DNA of 64,000 nt from Paracoccaceae bacterium. Lineage in GTDB: Bacteria > Pseudomonadota > Alphaproteobacteria > Rhodobacterales > Rhodobacteraceae. Where the stretch lies: contig JACSRN010000103.1 in NCBI GenBank assembly GCA_014879735.1, positions 1 to 64,000 on the forward strand, read 5' to 3'. The notes beneath the pieces were generated by a model. The model worked only from the letters and a program-made list of their open reading frames with translations. It ran no database searches and was not told where the DNA came from. The position numbers and the translations under genes were made by a program. Positions 7,668 through 15,473 of the stretch are shown here, one piece after another. Each line of letters opens with the position of its first letter. Within the stretch, counting starts at the first letter, position 1.

Positions 7668-10310
7668 TCAGATCCCGGGCGGAACCACAAAATAGGGCCG
7701 GTTCGACAGCGTGTCGTTCAGCGCCGGAAAGAAGGCCGAGCAGACTGGGCCGCGGCGTTCAAAGTGGTACTGCAGCGGGAAGCGGCCATCGAGCGCCCGG
7801 CCCGCGATCACGCCTTGCAGCATGACGTCGCTGCCGGCCTTTCCGACCGGCTGCATCTCGACCGCCTGCCAATCTGCCGACTGGTCGACCGGCCGGTGGT
7901 GCAGAAAGACCGCGGCTCCATCATCGGGCAGGGTCAGGGTCAGCGCCAGATCTTCGCCGCGCGAAAAGCTGGCGGGCGCCTCGTGCCGGGGGTCAAAGCG
8001 CTGTACCTCCTGCCAGCCGTCCATCAGCGCCAAAAGCCGCGCGATGGTGCCATGCTGTTTCGTCGGCGGCGCATCGGGGGCTGTGCCGATCGTGGTCCGC
8101 ATCAATGCGACATCCTCCTCCATCCGCGGGATGCGGTCGTCCCAGCGGCCGCGCAGCCAGCTGAAATGGCCAAAGGCGATGTCCTCGACATAGAGCAGTC
8201 GTGCCACCTCGGCCGCTTTCGCCCAGGCCGCAACGGCGATGCCGTAGCGGTCCACCGCCGCCAAGGCGGCGTCCCGGCTGCCGGTTGCAAGGTACAATTC
8301 CCAGGCAAAGGCGGCGCGGTGCTTTTCGGCGAAGAACCGGCTCATTGCGGCCTGGATCGCGACATCGCCCGCCAGGCGGCGGAACTCGGGATCCGCGCTA
8401 TCGACACTGCGACGCGCGGCGTCCAGCCCCTCGGTTGCGATATCGGCGATCCTGTCGAACCAGTTCGCCACGGTCAGCGGCGCATAGCTGCGATGCCCCC
8501 TGCCCGACAACAGATCGTCCACCAGATCCCGGATCGAGCCGAAGAATTTCGGATCGCCCCCCCGGACGGTTCCATAGCGGGCGGGGGACGCCATGTCATA
8601 GCCATAGGGCAGCTTCGGGGCATTGGCCACGATCGACATGTTTTCATGCATCTCGGGCCACCAGGAATTGTTGCTGGCCGAGGGCGCATGCGAGGTGGTC
8701 AGCAACAATGCGAAACGGCTGGCGGCGGCCAGCGCCTCGTCAAGACGCAGGCCCGCATCGCCATAGGCCCGCAGGAGTGGCCGCTGCCAACCCTCCGCTT
8801 GCCCCTGGTCGCTGAACAGCCGCCGGCCCCAGACCCGGTACTGGTAGCGGAACTTTTCCCAGTCGTACCGGGTCTGCAGCGCGCGGTCACGATAGAGGGT
8901 GCGGCCGTCCCTGCGCCCCACGCCCATGCGGCCCTTGAAGGACAGAGGCTCGCACAGCTCGACCCCAAGCGATCCGCACATCCCCGCCTCGCGCCCGTAG
9001 CCGGCCGCCGTTTCGGCATCGGCTGCAACCAGCACGCGCTGGGTGCCGGGCCAGATGCGGAACATGATGTCGTAGCGTCGGTCGGTGGCGAGAAGATCGC
9101 CATAGCTGTAGCGCAGGAACTTGCGCGAGCCTTCGCTGAAGCGCCATTTCGCATCGACGCCATGGCTGGGCGGCCGTTCGAAATCGCGGATGGCGGCCTG
9201 GTGATAGGGCAGGCCCTGCTGTTCCAGCGTGTATTTCGGCGAGATCGAAACCCGATTGCCGGTTGCAAGCGCGATCTCGATCAGTTCGGAATCGATGCCC
9301 TTGGCATGCAGGTCGATCCGAACCCGGCGGCCGATCCCGTCGAAAGCGCTGAAATAGCTGCGCCAGAAATCGGTGCTGCCTTCGGGAATGCCGCATTCCA
9401 CATGAACCCGCAGCGTGATGCCCGAAATATCGGGGCATTCACGCAGGATGATTGCCAGCGCATCACGACAATATTCGGCATGACGACTTTCGTCGACACC
9501 GCGGATTTGATAACTCGCCTGCGGCGTATCGTCGAAATCATACCGCTGGAACCACAGGGCAAGCTGAAAATCCATACCGCGCCGGGCGCATTCGCGGGAA
9601 ATGAATTTCAGCATCTCGAAATTATAATCCCGCTCGGCATCGGGAAGGCCTTCGGCATAAACCTCGAATCCCGGTACTTTCAGCAGGAAAGGATAGGCGA
9701 AGATCAGATAGACGTCGTTCAGAAATTCCTGGCCATAGGGATAATTGTAATGCATCCCCAATGTCAGCGCGAAGCGGTTGATCCGCGCCTCGGCCAACAT
9801 GTCAAGATAGTGCCGCCAGCCGTCCTTGTCGTGCAGCCAGCCCTTGTCCTCGATCTCGCTGGAGAAGCAGCGCGAGATGCTGCGCACCGGAATGCGTGGC
9901 GCCTCGGCAATCGGCGCATCCAGGACGGGAAGGCCGCGGACGCCGGGCGCATAAGTCACCAGATCGGCATATTCAAGGATTGCATGCACCAGACCGCGCG
10001 GATCGCGGGCGCAAAGTGCGACAGAACCTTCGGTTTTTTCGGGTAGCGGCACCACGGCAAAGGCTTCGGGGCTGCCGTCCGGCACCGGCCGTGCGGCCGC
10101 GGCGGGCGTGTCGGCAACAAGGTGCAGGACGATCTCGGGTTGCCCGGCAGACCCGGCAGCGCCCTTGTCGCACAGGGTGATGCCGCGCCCGGCAAGACCG
10201 GCACGCAGCCGACCCATGGCCCATTCCACCGGCTCGTGCGACAGGGACCCGCCACCCTCCAGCACGAGGACCGCCTGCGATTTATGTTCGTCCGATTGCA
10301 CCGCCGCCAT
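7668..10310 (-). CDS. Uncharacterised cytoplasmic glycoside-hydrolase-like protein
   Basis: An 880-residue protein I cannot name with certainty. Residues 10-130 look like the alpha/beta N-terminal domain that precedes the barrel in GH20/GH67-type enzymes (ARDPRGLVHAILEYADL). Residues about 138-600 look like a TIM barrel: PVRSISRCFSSEIEDKGW, INRFALTLGMHYNYPY, FQLALWFQRYDF, ITLRVHVECGIPEG (E305), VRIDLHAKGID, and later NNSWWPEMHENMS, a likely second acidic site. The last 150 residues may be a beta-sandwich. No signal peptide is seen, so it should act inside the cell on an imported compound. ATG 10310 is chosen because GGGAG lies 8-12 nt upstream. It diverges from an ABC importer operon, which suggests linked substrates. 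Alpha-glucuronidase-like is only a guess. Confidence 0.6.
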   Translation of the reverse strand: MAAVQSDEHKSQAVLVLEGGGSLSHEPVEWAMGRLRAGLAGRGITLCDKGAAGSAGQPEIVLHLVADTPAAAARPVPDGSPEAFAVVPLPEKTEGSVALCARDPRGLVHAILEYADLVTYAPGVRGLPVLDAPIAEAPRIPVRSISRCFSSEIEDKGWLHDKDGWRHYLDMLAEARINRFALTLGMHYNYPYGQEFLNDVYLIFAYPFLLKVPGFEVYAEGLPDAERDYNFEMLKFISRECARRGMDFQLALWFQRYDFDDTPQASYQIRGVDESRHAEYCRDALAIILRECPDISGITLRVHVECGIPEGSTDFWRSYFSAFDGIGRRVRIDLHAKGIDSELIEIALATGNRVSISPKYTLEQQGLPYHQAAIRDFERPPSHGVDAKWRFSEGSRKFLRYSYGDLLATDRRYDIMFRIWPGTQRVLVAADAETAAGYGREAGMCGSLGVELCEPLSFKGRMGVGRRDGRTLYRDRALQTRYDWEKFRYQYRVWGRRLFSDQGQAEGWQRPLLRAYGDAGLRLDEALAAASRFALLLTTSHAPSASNNSWWPEMHENMSIVANAPKLPYGYDMASPARYGTVRGGDPKFFGSIRDLVDDLLSGRGHRSYAPLTVANWFDRIADIATEGLDAARRSVDSADPEFRRLAGDVAIQAAMSRFFAEKHRAAFAWELYLATGSRDAALAAVDRYGIAVAAWAKAAEVARLLYVEDIAFGHFSWLRGRWDDRIPRMEEDVALMRTTIGTAPDAPPTKQHGTIARLLALMDGWQEVQRFDPRHEAPASFSRGEDLALTLTLPDDGAAVFLHHRPVDQSADWQAVEMQPVGKAGSDVMLQGVIAGRALDGRFPLQYHFERRGPVCSAFFPALNDTLSNRPYFVVPPGI

Positions 10311-10608
10311 GCCGCCACTCCCAAAAATCAACTGCCTGCCACCAATGCGCGCCAGGGTTTCTGACACGATCGCGGCGCAGGCATCATTTGCGACGGGACG
10401 GCGGTGCGAAAAGCGAAATATCCGGATCGGCTTGATCGGTGATTTCGATTGCCCTGCCGGCCAGTTGATGTGCATTCGTACTGGTCGCAAACCGGCGGCC
10501 AATCGAAATTTCCGATCAACCCCGCCAAAACTATTATCTTGCGCGATGTCGGGTGGTTCCTATCGTGAACGACCAATGCCGCGCCGCAAGGCCCGAGGGA
10601 GGTTCTGC
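10311..10608. promoter_or_regulatory. Divergent promoter region between GH-like gene and liv/hyu operon
   Basis: About 300 bp with no convincing gene, holding both divergent promoters. A 9-bp inverted repeat, ATTTCGATT (10442-10450) and AATCGAAAT (10501-10509), is separated by 50 bp and could be paired half-sites for a regulator. An AT-richer patch (CCAAAACTATTATCTTGC, about 10525-10542) lies nearer the liv side. I cannot assign -35/-10 elements with confidence. Confidence 0.4.
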
Positions 10609-11388
10609 TTGACCGTCGCCACCACAGATCCCCTGCTTCGCGTGACCGATCTGCGGATCAGGTTCGGCGGCATCAAGGCGCTGGACGGAGTCAGCTTCGA
10701 CGTCGGCCGGGGCGAAACGGTGGGGGTAATCGGGCCCAACGGCTCGGGCAAGACCACGCTTTTCAACTGCCTGAGCGGCATCTACTCTGCCGACGAAGGC
10801 GGGATCGTTCTTGACGGCGCGGCCATCCGTGGCATGCCGGCCCATGAGATTGCGGCGCGCGGCATCAGCCGCACCTTCCAGAACCTTGCATTGTTTCCGA
10901 CGATGACCGTGCTCGACAATGTCAAGGTCGGCTGTCACAGCCATTCCTCCAGCAGCTTTGTCGCCAATGCGCTGCGCTTCCCCTCAATGCTGCGCGAAGA
11001 GGCGGAGATCCGCGACCGCGCCTGGCACTGGATCGAGCGGCTGGGGCTGGAACCCGTGGCCCACCAGCTTGTCACAGACCTGCCGATGGGGACGCAGAAG
11101 AAGACCGAGCTTGCCCGCGCGCTGGCGGCGGAACCGCGGCTTTTGATGCTGGACGAGCCAGCCGGCGGCATCTCGCACGAGGAAATCGACGAGCTTGAAG
11201 AGCTTATCCGCCGGATCGGCCAGGAGTTCGGCGTCACCATCCTGCTGGTCGAGCACCATGTCGCCCTGGTGATGGGCGTCTGCGCCCGCGTGGTCGTGCT
11301 GAACTTTGGCCAGAAGATCGCCGACGACAGTCCCGGCCGGGTGCAAAGCGACACGGCCGTGATCAGGGCCTATCTGGGGACGGATTGA
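10609..11388 (+). CDS. livG: Branched-chain-type ABC transporter ATP-binding protein LivG
   Basis: One of two ATPases of an importer of the branched-chain amino acid/amide class; substrate unknown. A TTG start at 10609 is chosen because GGGAGG (10598-10603) lies just upstream and the resulting 259 residues match LivG length; ATG 10576 in the same frame is the alternative. Walker A is GPNGSGKTT (about 42-50), the signature is an atypical LPMGTQKK, and Walker B is LLMLDEPAGG. The stop overlaps the livF start by one base (TGATG). Confidence 0.9.
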   Translation: MTVATTDPLLRVTDLRIRFGGIKALDGVSFDVGRGETVGVIGPNGSGKTTLFNCLSGIYSADEGGIVLDGAAIRGMPAHEIAARGISRTFQNLALFPTMTVLDNVKVGCHSHSSSSFVANALRFPSMLREEAEIRDRAWHWIERLGLEPVAHQLVTDLPMGTQKKTELARALAAEPRLLMLDEPAGGISHEEIDELEELIRRIGQEFGVTILLVEHHVALVMGVCARVVVLNFGQKIADDSPGRVQSDTAVIRAYLGTD

Positions 11389-12098
11389 TGGCATTCCTGC
11401 AGGTCGACGGCCTTGATGCATGGTACGGCAAGACGCAGGTGCTGTTCGGCTGCGACATCACGCTCGACGAGGGCGGGGTGATCGCGGTTCTAGGCGCCAA
11501 CGGGGCGGGCAAGACCACGCTGCTGCGGGCGCTGTCGGGCATGGTGCGGCGTCAGGGCAGGATCGTCATTGATGGCACCCCGGCCGACCAGCTTTCCCCC
11601 GAGGCGGTCGTGCGGCTGGGCGTCGCCCATGTCCCCGAGGGACGCGGCACCTTCGGTCGGCTGACGGTCGAGGAGAATCTTCGCCTGGCAGCGATCATCC
11701 GCAAGGATGCCGCCGGCGTGCGGCGGGATTTCACCCGGGTCTACGACTACTTTCCCCGCCTGCACGAGCGCCGCAGCCAGCAGGCCGGCACGCTGAGCGG
11801 GGGAGAGCAGCAGATGCTGGCCATCGGCCGCGCACTGATGCTGGCACCAAAGCTGATGCTTCTGGACGAACCCTCCTTTGGCCTTGCGCCACAGGTGCGA
11901 CGCGACATCTTCTTGATTCTGAAAGATATATCTCGCTCATCTGGCGTCAGCATGCTGGTGGTCGAACAGAATGCGGCGCTTGCGCTCGACCTGGCCAGCC
12001 ACGCCTACCTGCTGGAAACCGGCCGAATCGTCCTGTCGGGCACCGCCGACAGTTTCCTTGCAGACGACACGGTGCGCCGCACCTATCTGGGGTACTGA
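11388..12098 (+). CDS. livF: Branched-chain-type ABC transporter ATP-binding protein LivF
   Basis: The second ATPase of the importer, 236 residues, typical of LivF. Walker A is GANGAGKTT (36-44), the signature LSGGEQQMLAIGRAL, Walker B LMLLDEPSFGLAP, and the H-loop region is VVEQN, where LivF proteins carry Glu-Gln rather than His. The start is fixed by overlap with the livG stop. It precedes livH by 4 nt. Confidence 0.93.
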   Translation: MAFLQVDGLDAWYGKTQVLFGCDITLDEGGVIAVLGANGAGKTTLLRALSGMVRRQGRIVIDGTPADQLSPEAVVRLGVAHVPEGRGTFGRLTVEENLRLAAIIRKDAAGVRRDFTRVYDYFPRLHERRSQQAGTLSGGEQQMLAIGRALMLAPKLMLLDEPSFGLAPQVRRDIFLILKDISRSSGVSMLVVEQNAALALDLASHAYLLETGRIVLSGTADSFLADDTVRRTYLGY

Positions 12099-12102
12099 CG
12101 CC

Positions 12103-12975
12103 ATGGAACTTTTGCTGCAGCAGATCATCGCCGGGCTTGCGACGGGGGGGATCTACGCCTGTTTCGCGCTGGCCGTGGTGATGATTTACCAGGCCATCGA
12201 CCATTTCAACTTCGCCCAGGGCGAGATGGCGATGTTCTCCACCTATGTCGCCTGGCAGTTGATGGCCTGGGGCCTGTCTTTCTGGCTGGCGTTCGGGCTG
12301 ACCTTTGTCTTCTCGCTGGTGATGGGGGCCTTTCTCTACCTCGTGGTGCTGAAGCCGGTGCAGAACGCCTCGGCGCTGAGCCAGATCGTCGCCTTCATCG
12401 CGTTGATGTGCATCTTCAACAGCCTGGCCGGCACGATCTGGGACTATTCCGTCAAGCCCTTCCCCAGCCCGTTCCCGGAAACTGCCCTCTTCGGCGCACT
12501 GGTGACGGGCCACGACCTTGGCATGATCGCCGTGACGCTGATCATGCTGGCGGGCGTCTTCTATTTCTTCAAGTTCTCGACGCTTGGCCTTGCGATGCGG
12601 GCCGCCGCGCAAAACCCTGAATCGGCGCAACTTTGCGGTGTCCGGGTTCAGATGATGACGGCGCTTGGCTGGGCGCTGGCCGCAGCCATCGGCTCCGTGG
12701 CGGGGATGATGGTGGCCTACAAGGTCTTTCTCGAACCGAACATGATGTACAGCATCATCCTTTACGGTTTTGCCGCGGCCATCGTCGGCGGGCTCGACAG
12801 CCCGGCAGGCGCGGTGGCGGGCGGCTTCCTTCTCGGCGTGGTCGAGAACCTGACGGGTGTCTACGTGCCCGGCGGCTCTGAGTTGAAGCTGACCTTTGCC
12901 CTGTTGCTGATCGTGGTCGTCCTGATGTTCAAGCCGACCGGCCTCTTCGGCCACAGAGTGGTGAAGCGCGTATGA
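12103..12975 (+). CDS. livH: Branched-chain-type ABC transporter permease LivH
   Basis: An inner-membrane permease of 290 residues with about eight hydrophobic segments. It starts MELLLQQIIAGLATGGIYACFALAVVMIY and contains the family motif FNFAQGEMAMF, where LivH/LivM proteins conserve an acidic-glycine stretch. It forms the translocation pore with LivM. The stop overlaps the livM start by 4 nt. Confidence 0.93.
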   Translation: MELLLQQIIAGLATGGIYACFALAVVMIYQAIDHFNFAQGEMAMFSTYVAWQLMAWGLSFWLAFGLTFVFSLVMGAFLYLVVLKPVQNASALSQIVAFIALMCIFNSLAGTIWDYSVKPFPSPFPETALFGALVTGHDLGMIAVTLIMLAGVFYFFKFSTLGLAMRAAAQNPESAQLCGVRVQMMTALGWALAAAIGSVAGMMVAYKVFLEPNMMYSIILYGFAAAIVGGLDSPAGAVAGGFLLGVVENLTGVYVPGGSELKLTFALLLIVVVLMFKPTGLFGHRVVKRV

Positions 12976-14102
12976 CCCGGCAAGCCCGCACCGACAAGTC
13001 GTTTCCCGCCGCAGGCGGGCAGCCCGCCGCCGCGCCGGAGGAACTTGCCATCCTGGGCATCGGCCTGCCGGCCTGGAACCGCCTGTTGCTGGTGGCGGGG
13101 CTGGTGGCGCTGGTGGTGCTGCCCTTCCTGGTCGAGGGGTTCACCACCTTCCAGATGACCCAGGTCGCGATCTATGCCATCGCCATCCTGGGGCTGAACC
13201 TGCTGACCGGCTACAACGGCCAGTTCTCGCTGGGCCACAGCGCCTTTTTTGCCGTCGGCGCCTATACGGCGGCGATCGCGATGAACCATTTCGGCCTGCC
13301 CTATCTGCTGACGCTGCCGCTGGCGGCCGTGATCTCTTTCCTCGTCGGCTTTGCCTTCGGCTTTCCGGCGCTGCGGCTGGAGGGGCTCTATCTCGCCCTG
13401 GCAACCTTCATGCTGGCCATTGCGGCGCCGCAACTGCTGAAGTTCAGCCTGTTCGAGCCGCTGACGGGGGGCGCGCAGGGACTTGTCCTGATGCGCCCGG
13501 AAGCGCCGGCCTTCACCGGGCTGGACGATGACCAGTGGCTCTACTTCATCAGCGTCATCGTGATGCTGGCCCTGTTCTGGCTGTCGGGAAACCTGATCCG
13601 CTACCGCATCGGCCGCGCGATCATGGCGATCCGCGACAATCCGCTGGTCGCCTCGGCCTTGGGGATCAACACGCCGCTCTACAAGACGGTGATGTTCGGC
13701 ATCAGCGCCGCCTATACCGGCGTCGCCGGTGCATTGAGCGCGATGGTCGTCGGCTTCGTTGCGCCGGACAGCTTCAACTTCCTGCTGTCCGTGGCGCTGT
13801 TGGTGGGCGTGGTCGTGGGCGGCATCGCCTCGATGCGCGGGGCGATCTTCGGCGGGTTCTTCATCCTCTACATTCCCACCGTGGCCGAGAGCTTTGCCGA
13901 CGTCTTCTCGAAGGGCCTGTCCTGGGCCGCCTATGGCGTTCTGCTGCTGGCCGTCATCTACGTCATGCCATCGGGCATCTCCGGGCTCATCGACGCGGTG
14001 ATCCGGCGTATCGCGCAACCGAAACAGGCCCCCCGCCGGACCGACCCTGCCGCCGATGTGGCAACCGCCGGTCCGGGGCCATCGAACAGGGAGAAGAAAT
14101 AG
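12972..14102 (+). CDS. livM: Branched-chain-type ABC transporter permease LivM
   Basis: A second permease of 376 residues. After a charged, alanine-rich N-terminal tail (about 35 residues) come multiple membrane segments, with GLNLLTGYNGQFSLGHSAFFAVGAY, the LivM signature, and RAIMAIRDNPLVASALGI, the cytoplasmic coupling loop. The C-terminal 30 residues are hydrophilic. The substrate-binding protein follows directly. Confidence 0.93.
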   Translation: MTRQARTDKSFPAAGGQPAAAPEELAILGIGLPAWNRLLLVAGLVALVVLPFLVEGFTTFQMTQVAIYAIAILGLNLLTGYNGQFSLGHSAFFAVGAYTAAIAMNHFGLPYLLTLPLAAVISFLVGFAFGFPALRLEGLYLALATFMLAIAAPQLLKFSLFEPLTGGAQGLVLMRPEAPAFTGLDDDQWLYFISVIVMLALFWLSGNLIRYRIGRAIMAIRDNPLVASALGINTPLYKTVMFGISAAYTGVAGALSAMVVGFVAPDSFNFLLSVALLVGVVVGGIASMRGAIFGGFFILYIPTVAESFADVFSKGLSWAAYGVLLLAVIYVMPSGISGLIDAVIRRIAQPKQAPRRTDPAADVATAGPGPSNREKK

Positions 14103-15332
14103 ATGATGAACAGAACCGACTGCGCCTCCTGCATCCGCGCCACACTTGCCGCGACGGTGCTTCTGGCGGCGACGGGCGCCGGCCCGGCGGCCGCGGAAAG
14201 CCAGGGGATCACCGAAGACACGATCAAGATCGGCAATATCGTGCCCTACAGCGGCTCCGCCTCGGCCTATGGCAACATCGGCGAGGCGCTGAAAGCCTGC
14301 TTTGCCATGTTCAACGAGAAGGGCGGCGTCCATGGCCGCAAGATCGATTTCATCTCGCTCGACGATGGCTACAGCCCGCCGAAGACCGTGGAACAGGCCC
14401 GTCGCCTGGTCGAGCGCGACAAGGTGGCGGCCATTGTGGATGTGCTCGGCACGCCCACCAACAACGCGATCCACGACTACATGAACCGCAAGAAGATTCC
14501 GCAGCTTTTCGTGATTTCCGGCGCCGCGAAATGGGGGCAGCCCGAGAAATATCCCTGGACGATGGGCTGGCAGCCGACCAATTCGGCCGAGGCGCATGTC
14601 TATGCCCGCTACATTCTCGACACCCTGCCCGAAGCGAAGATCGGCATCCTCTATCAGAACGATGATTACGGCAAGGAATGGCTGGAAGAGTTCCGCGACG
14701 GGCTTGGCGACAGGGCCGATGCGCTGATCCTGGCCGAGGAACCCTATGAAACCTCTGATCCTTCGGTGGATTCCCAGATCGTCAAGCTGGCGGCTTCGGG
14801 CGCGGATGTGTTCGTCAACATCTCGCTGTCGAAATTCGCAACCCAGTCGATCCGCAAGGCCAATGAAATCGGCTGGAAGCCGCTGCAGTTCCTGAACAGC
14901 GTCTCGGCCAGCGTTGGCTCGATCCTCGAGCCGGCCGGGCTGGAGCGTTCGACCGGAATCATTACCGCGCAATATCTGAAGGACGCGACCGATCCGCAGT
15001 TTGCCGACGATGCCGAGCGAAAGGAATGGGAGGCCTGGATGGACAAATATTATCCTTCCGGCGACAAGACGAACAGTTTCAACGTGTTCGCCTACGCAGG
15101 CTGCCACACGATGATGCATGTGCTGCAGGAGGCAGGTGAAAATCCCACGCAGGAAAGCATCATGACCGCCGCCGGCAACATGAAGGACGTCGCCATTCCG
15201 ATGTTGCTGCCAGGGGTGACGATCACCACCGGCCCGGACGACTTCTATCCGATCGAGACGCTGCAGCTGGTTCGCTTCAACGGCACCTTCTTCGAGAAGT
15301 ACAGCGATGCAATCGACGTCGGAAAGCCCTAG
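14103..15332 (+). CDS. Periplasmic substrate-binding protein of the liv-type importer
   Basis: A 409-residue type I periplasmic binding protein (Leu/Ile/Val-binding fold, Peripla_BP_6 class). A signal peptide covers roughly residues 1-34, ending GPAAAES. The mature part begins QGITEDTIKIGNIVPYSG, typical of amide/amino-acid receptors, and LYQNDDYGKEW marks the second lobe. GGGAGAAGAAATAG precedes the start; either ATG 14103 or 14106 may be used. Co-transcription with hyuA/hyuB suggests that the ligand is a cyclic amide such as a hydantoin, 5-oxoproline or a related lactam rather than leucine. That is inference. Confidence 0.9.
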   Translation: MMNRTDCASCIRATLAATVLLAATGAGPAAAESQGITEDTIKIGNIVPYSGSASAYGNIGEALKACFAMFNEKGGVHGRKIDFISLDDGYSPPKTVEQARRLVERDKVAAIVDVLGTPTNNAIHDYMNRKKIPQLFVISGAAKWGQPEKYPWTMGWQPTNSAEAHVYARYILDTLPEAKIGILYQNDDYGKEWLEEFRDGLGDRADALILAEEPYETSDPSVDSQIVKLAASGADVFVNISLSKFATQSIRKANEIGWKPLQFLNSVSASVGSILEPAGLERSTGIITAQYLKDATDPQFADDAERKEWEAWMDKYYPSGDKTNSFNVFAYAGCHTMMHVLQEAGENPTQESIMTAAGNMKDVAIPMLLPGVTITTGPDDFYPIETLQLVRFNGTFFEKYSDAIDVGKP

Positions 15333-15341
15333 GCCTGTGCG

Positions 15342-15362
15342 CACGGCCTTTCGCCGGCCGTG
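15342..15362 (+). terminator. Hairpin after the binding-protein gene (attenuator-like)
   Basis: A perfect 7-bp inverted repeat CACGGCC / GGCCGTG with a 7-nt loop, 9 nt after the stop of the binding-protein gene. There is no U-run, so it is more likely a partial terminator or mRNA-stabilising stem that keeps receptor expression above that of the downstream enzymes. Confidence 0.5.
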
Positions 15363-15473
15363 ACCGGCCGCGCCCTTCCGCGGTCCGCCGCGGAGGGGAG
15401 ACCACCCCCGAAGAACAGCCCGCCCTTGGCGCCCGCATCCCGGGACCGGGCGGTCAGGATACAGGCGCCTGCA

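Noticed and set aside
7764..10046. 760-codon plus-strand frame opposite the GH-like gene
   Set aside because: The minus-strand frame has coherent domain-like segments, a ribosome-binding site and normal composition; the plus frame has none of these.
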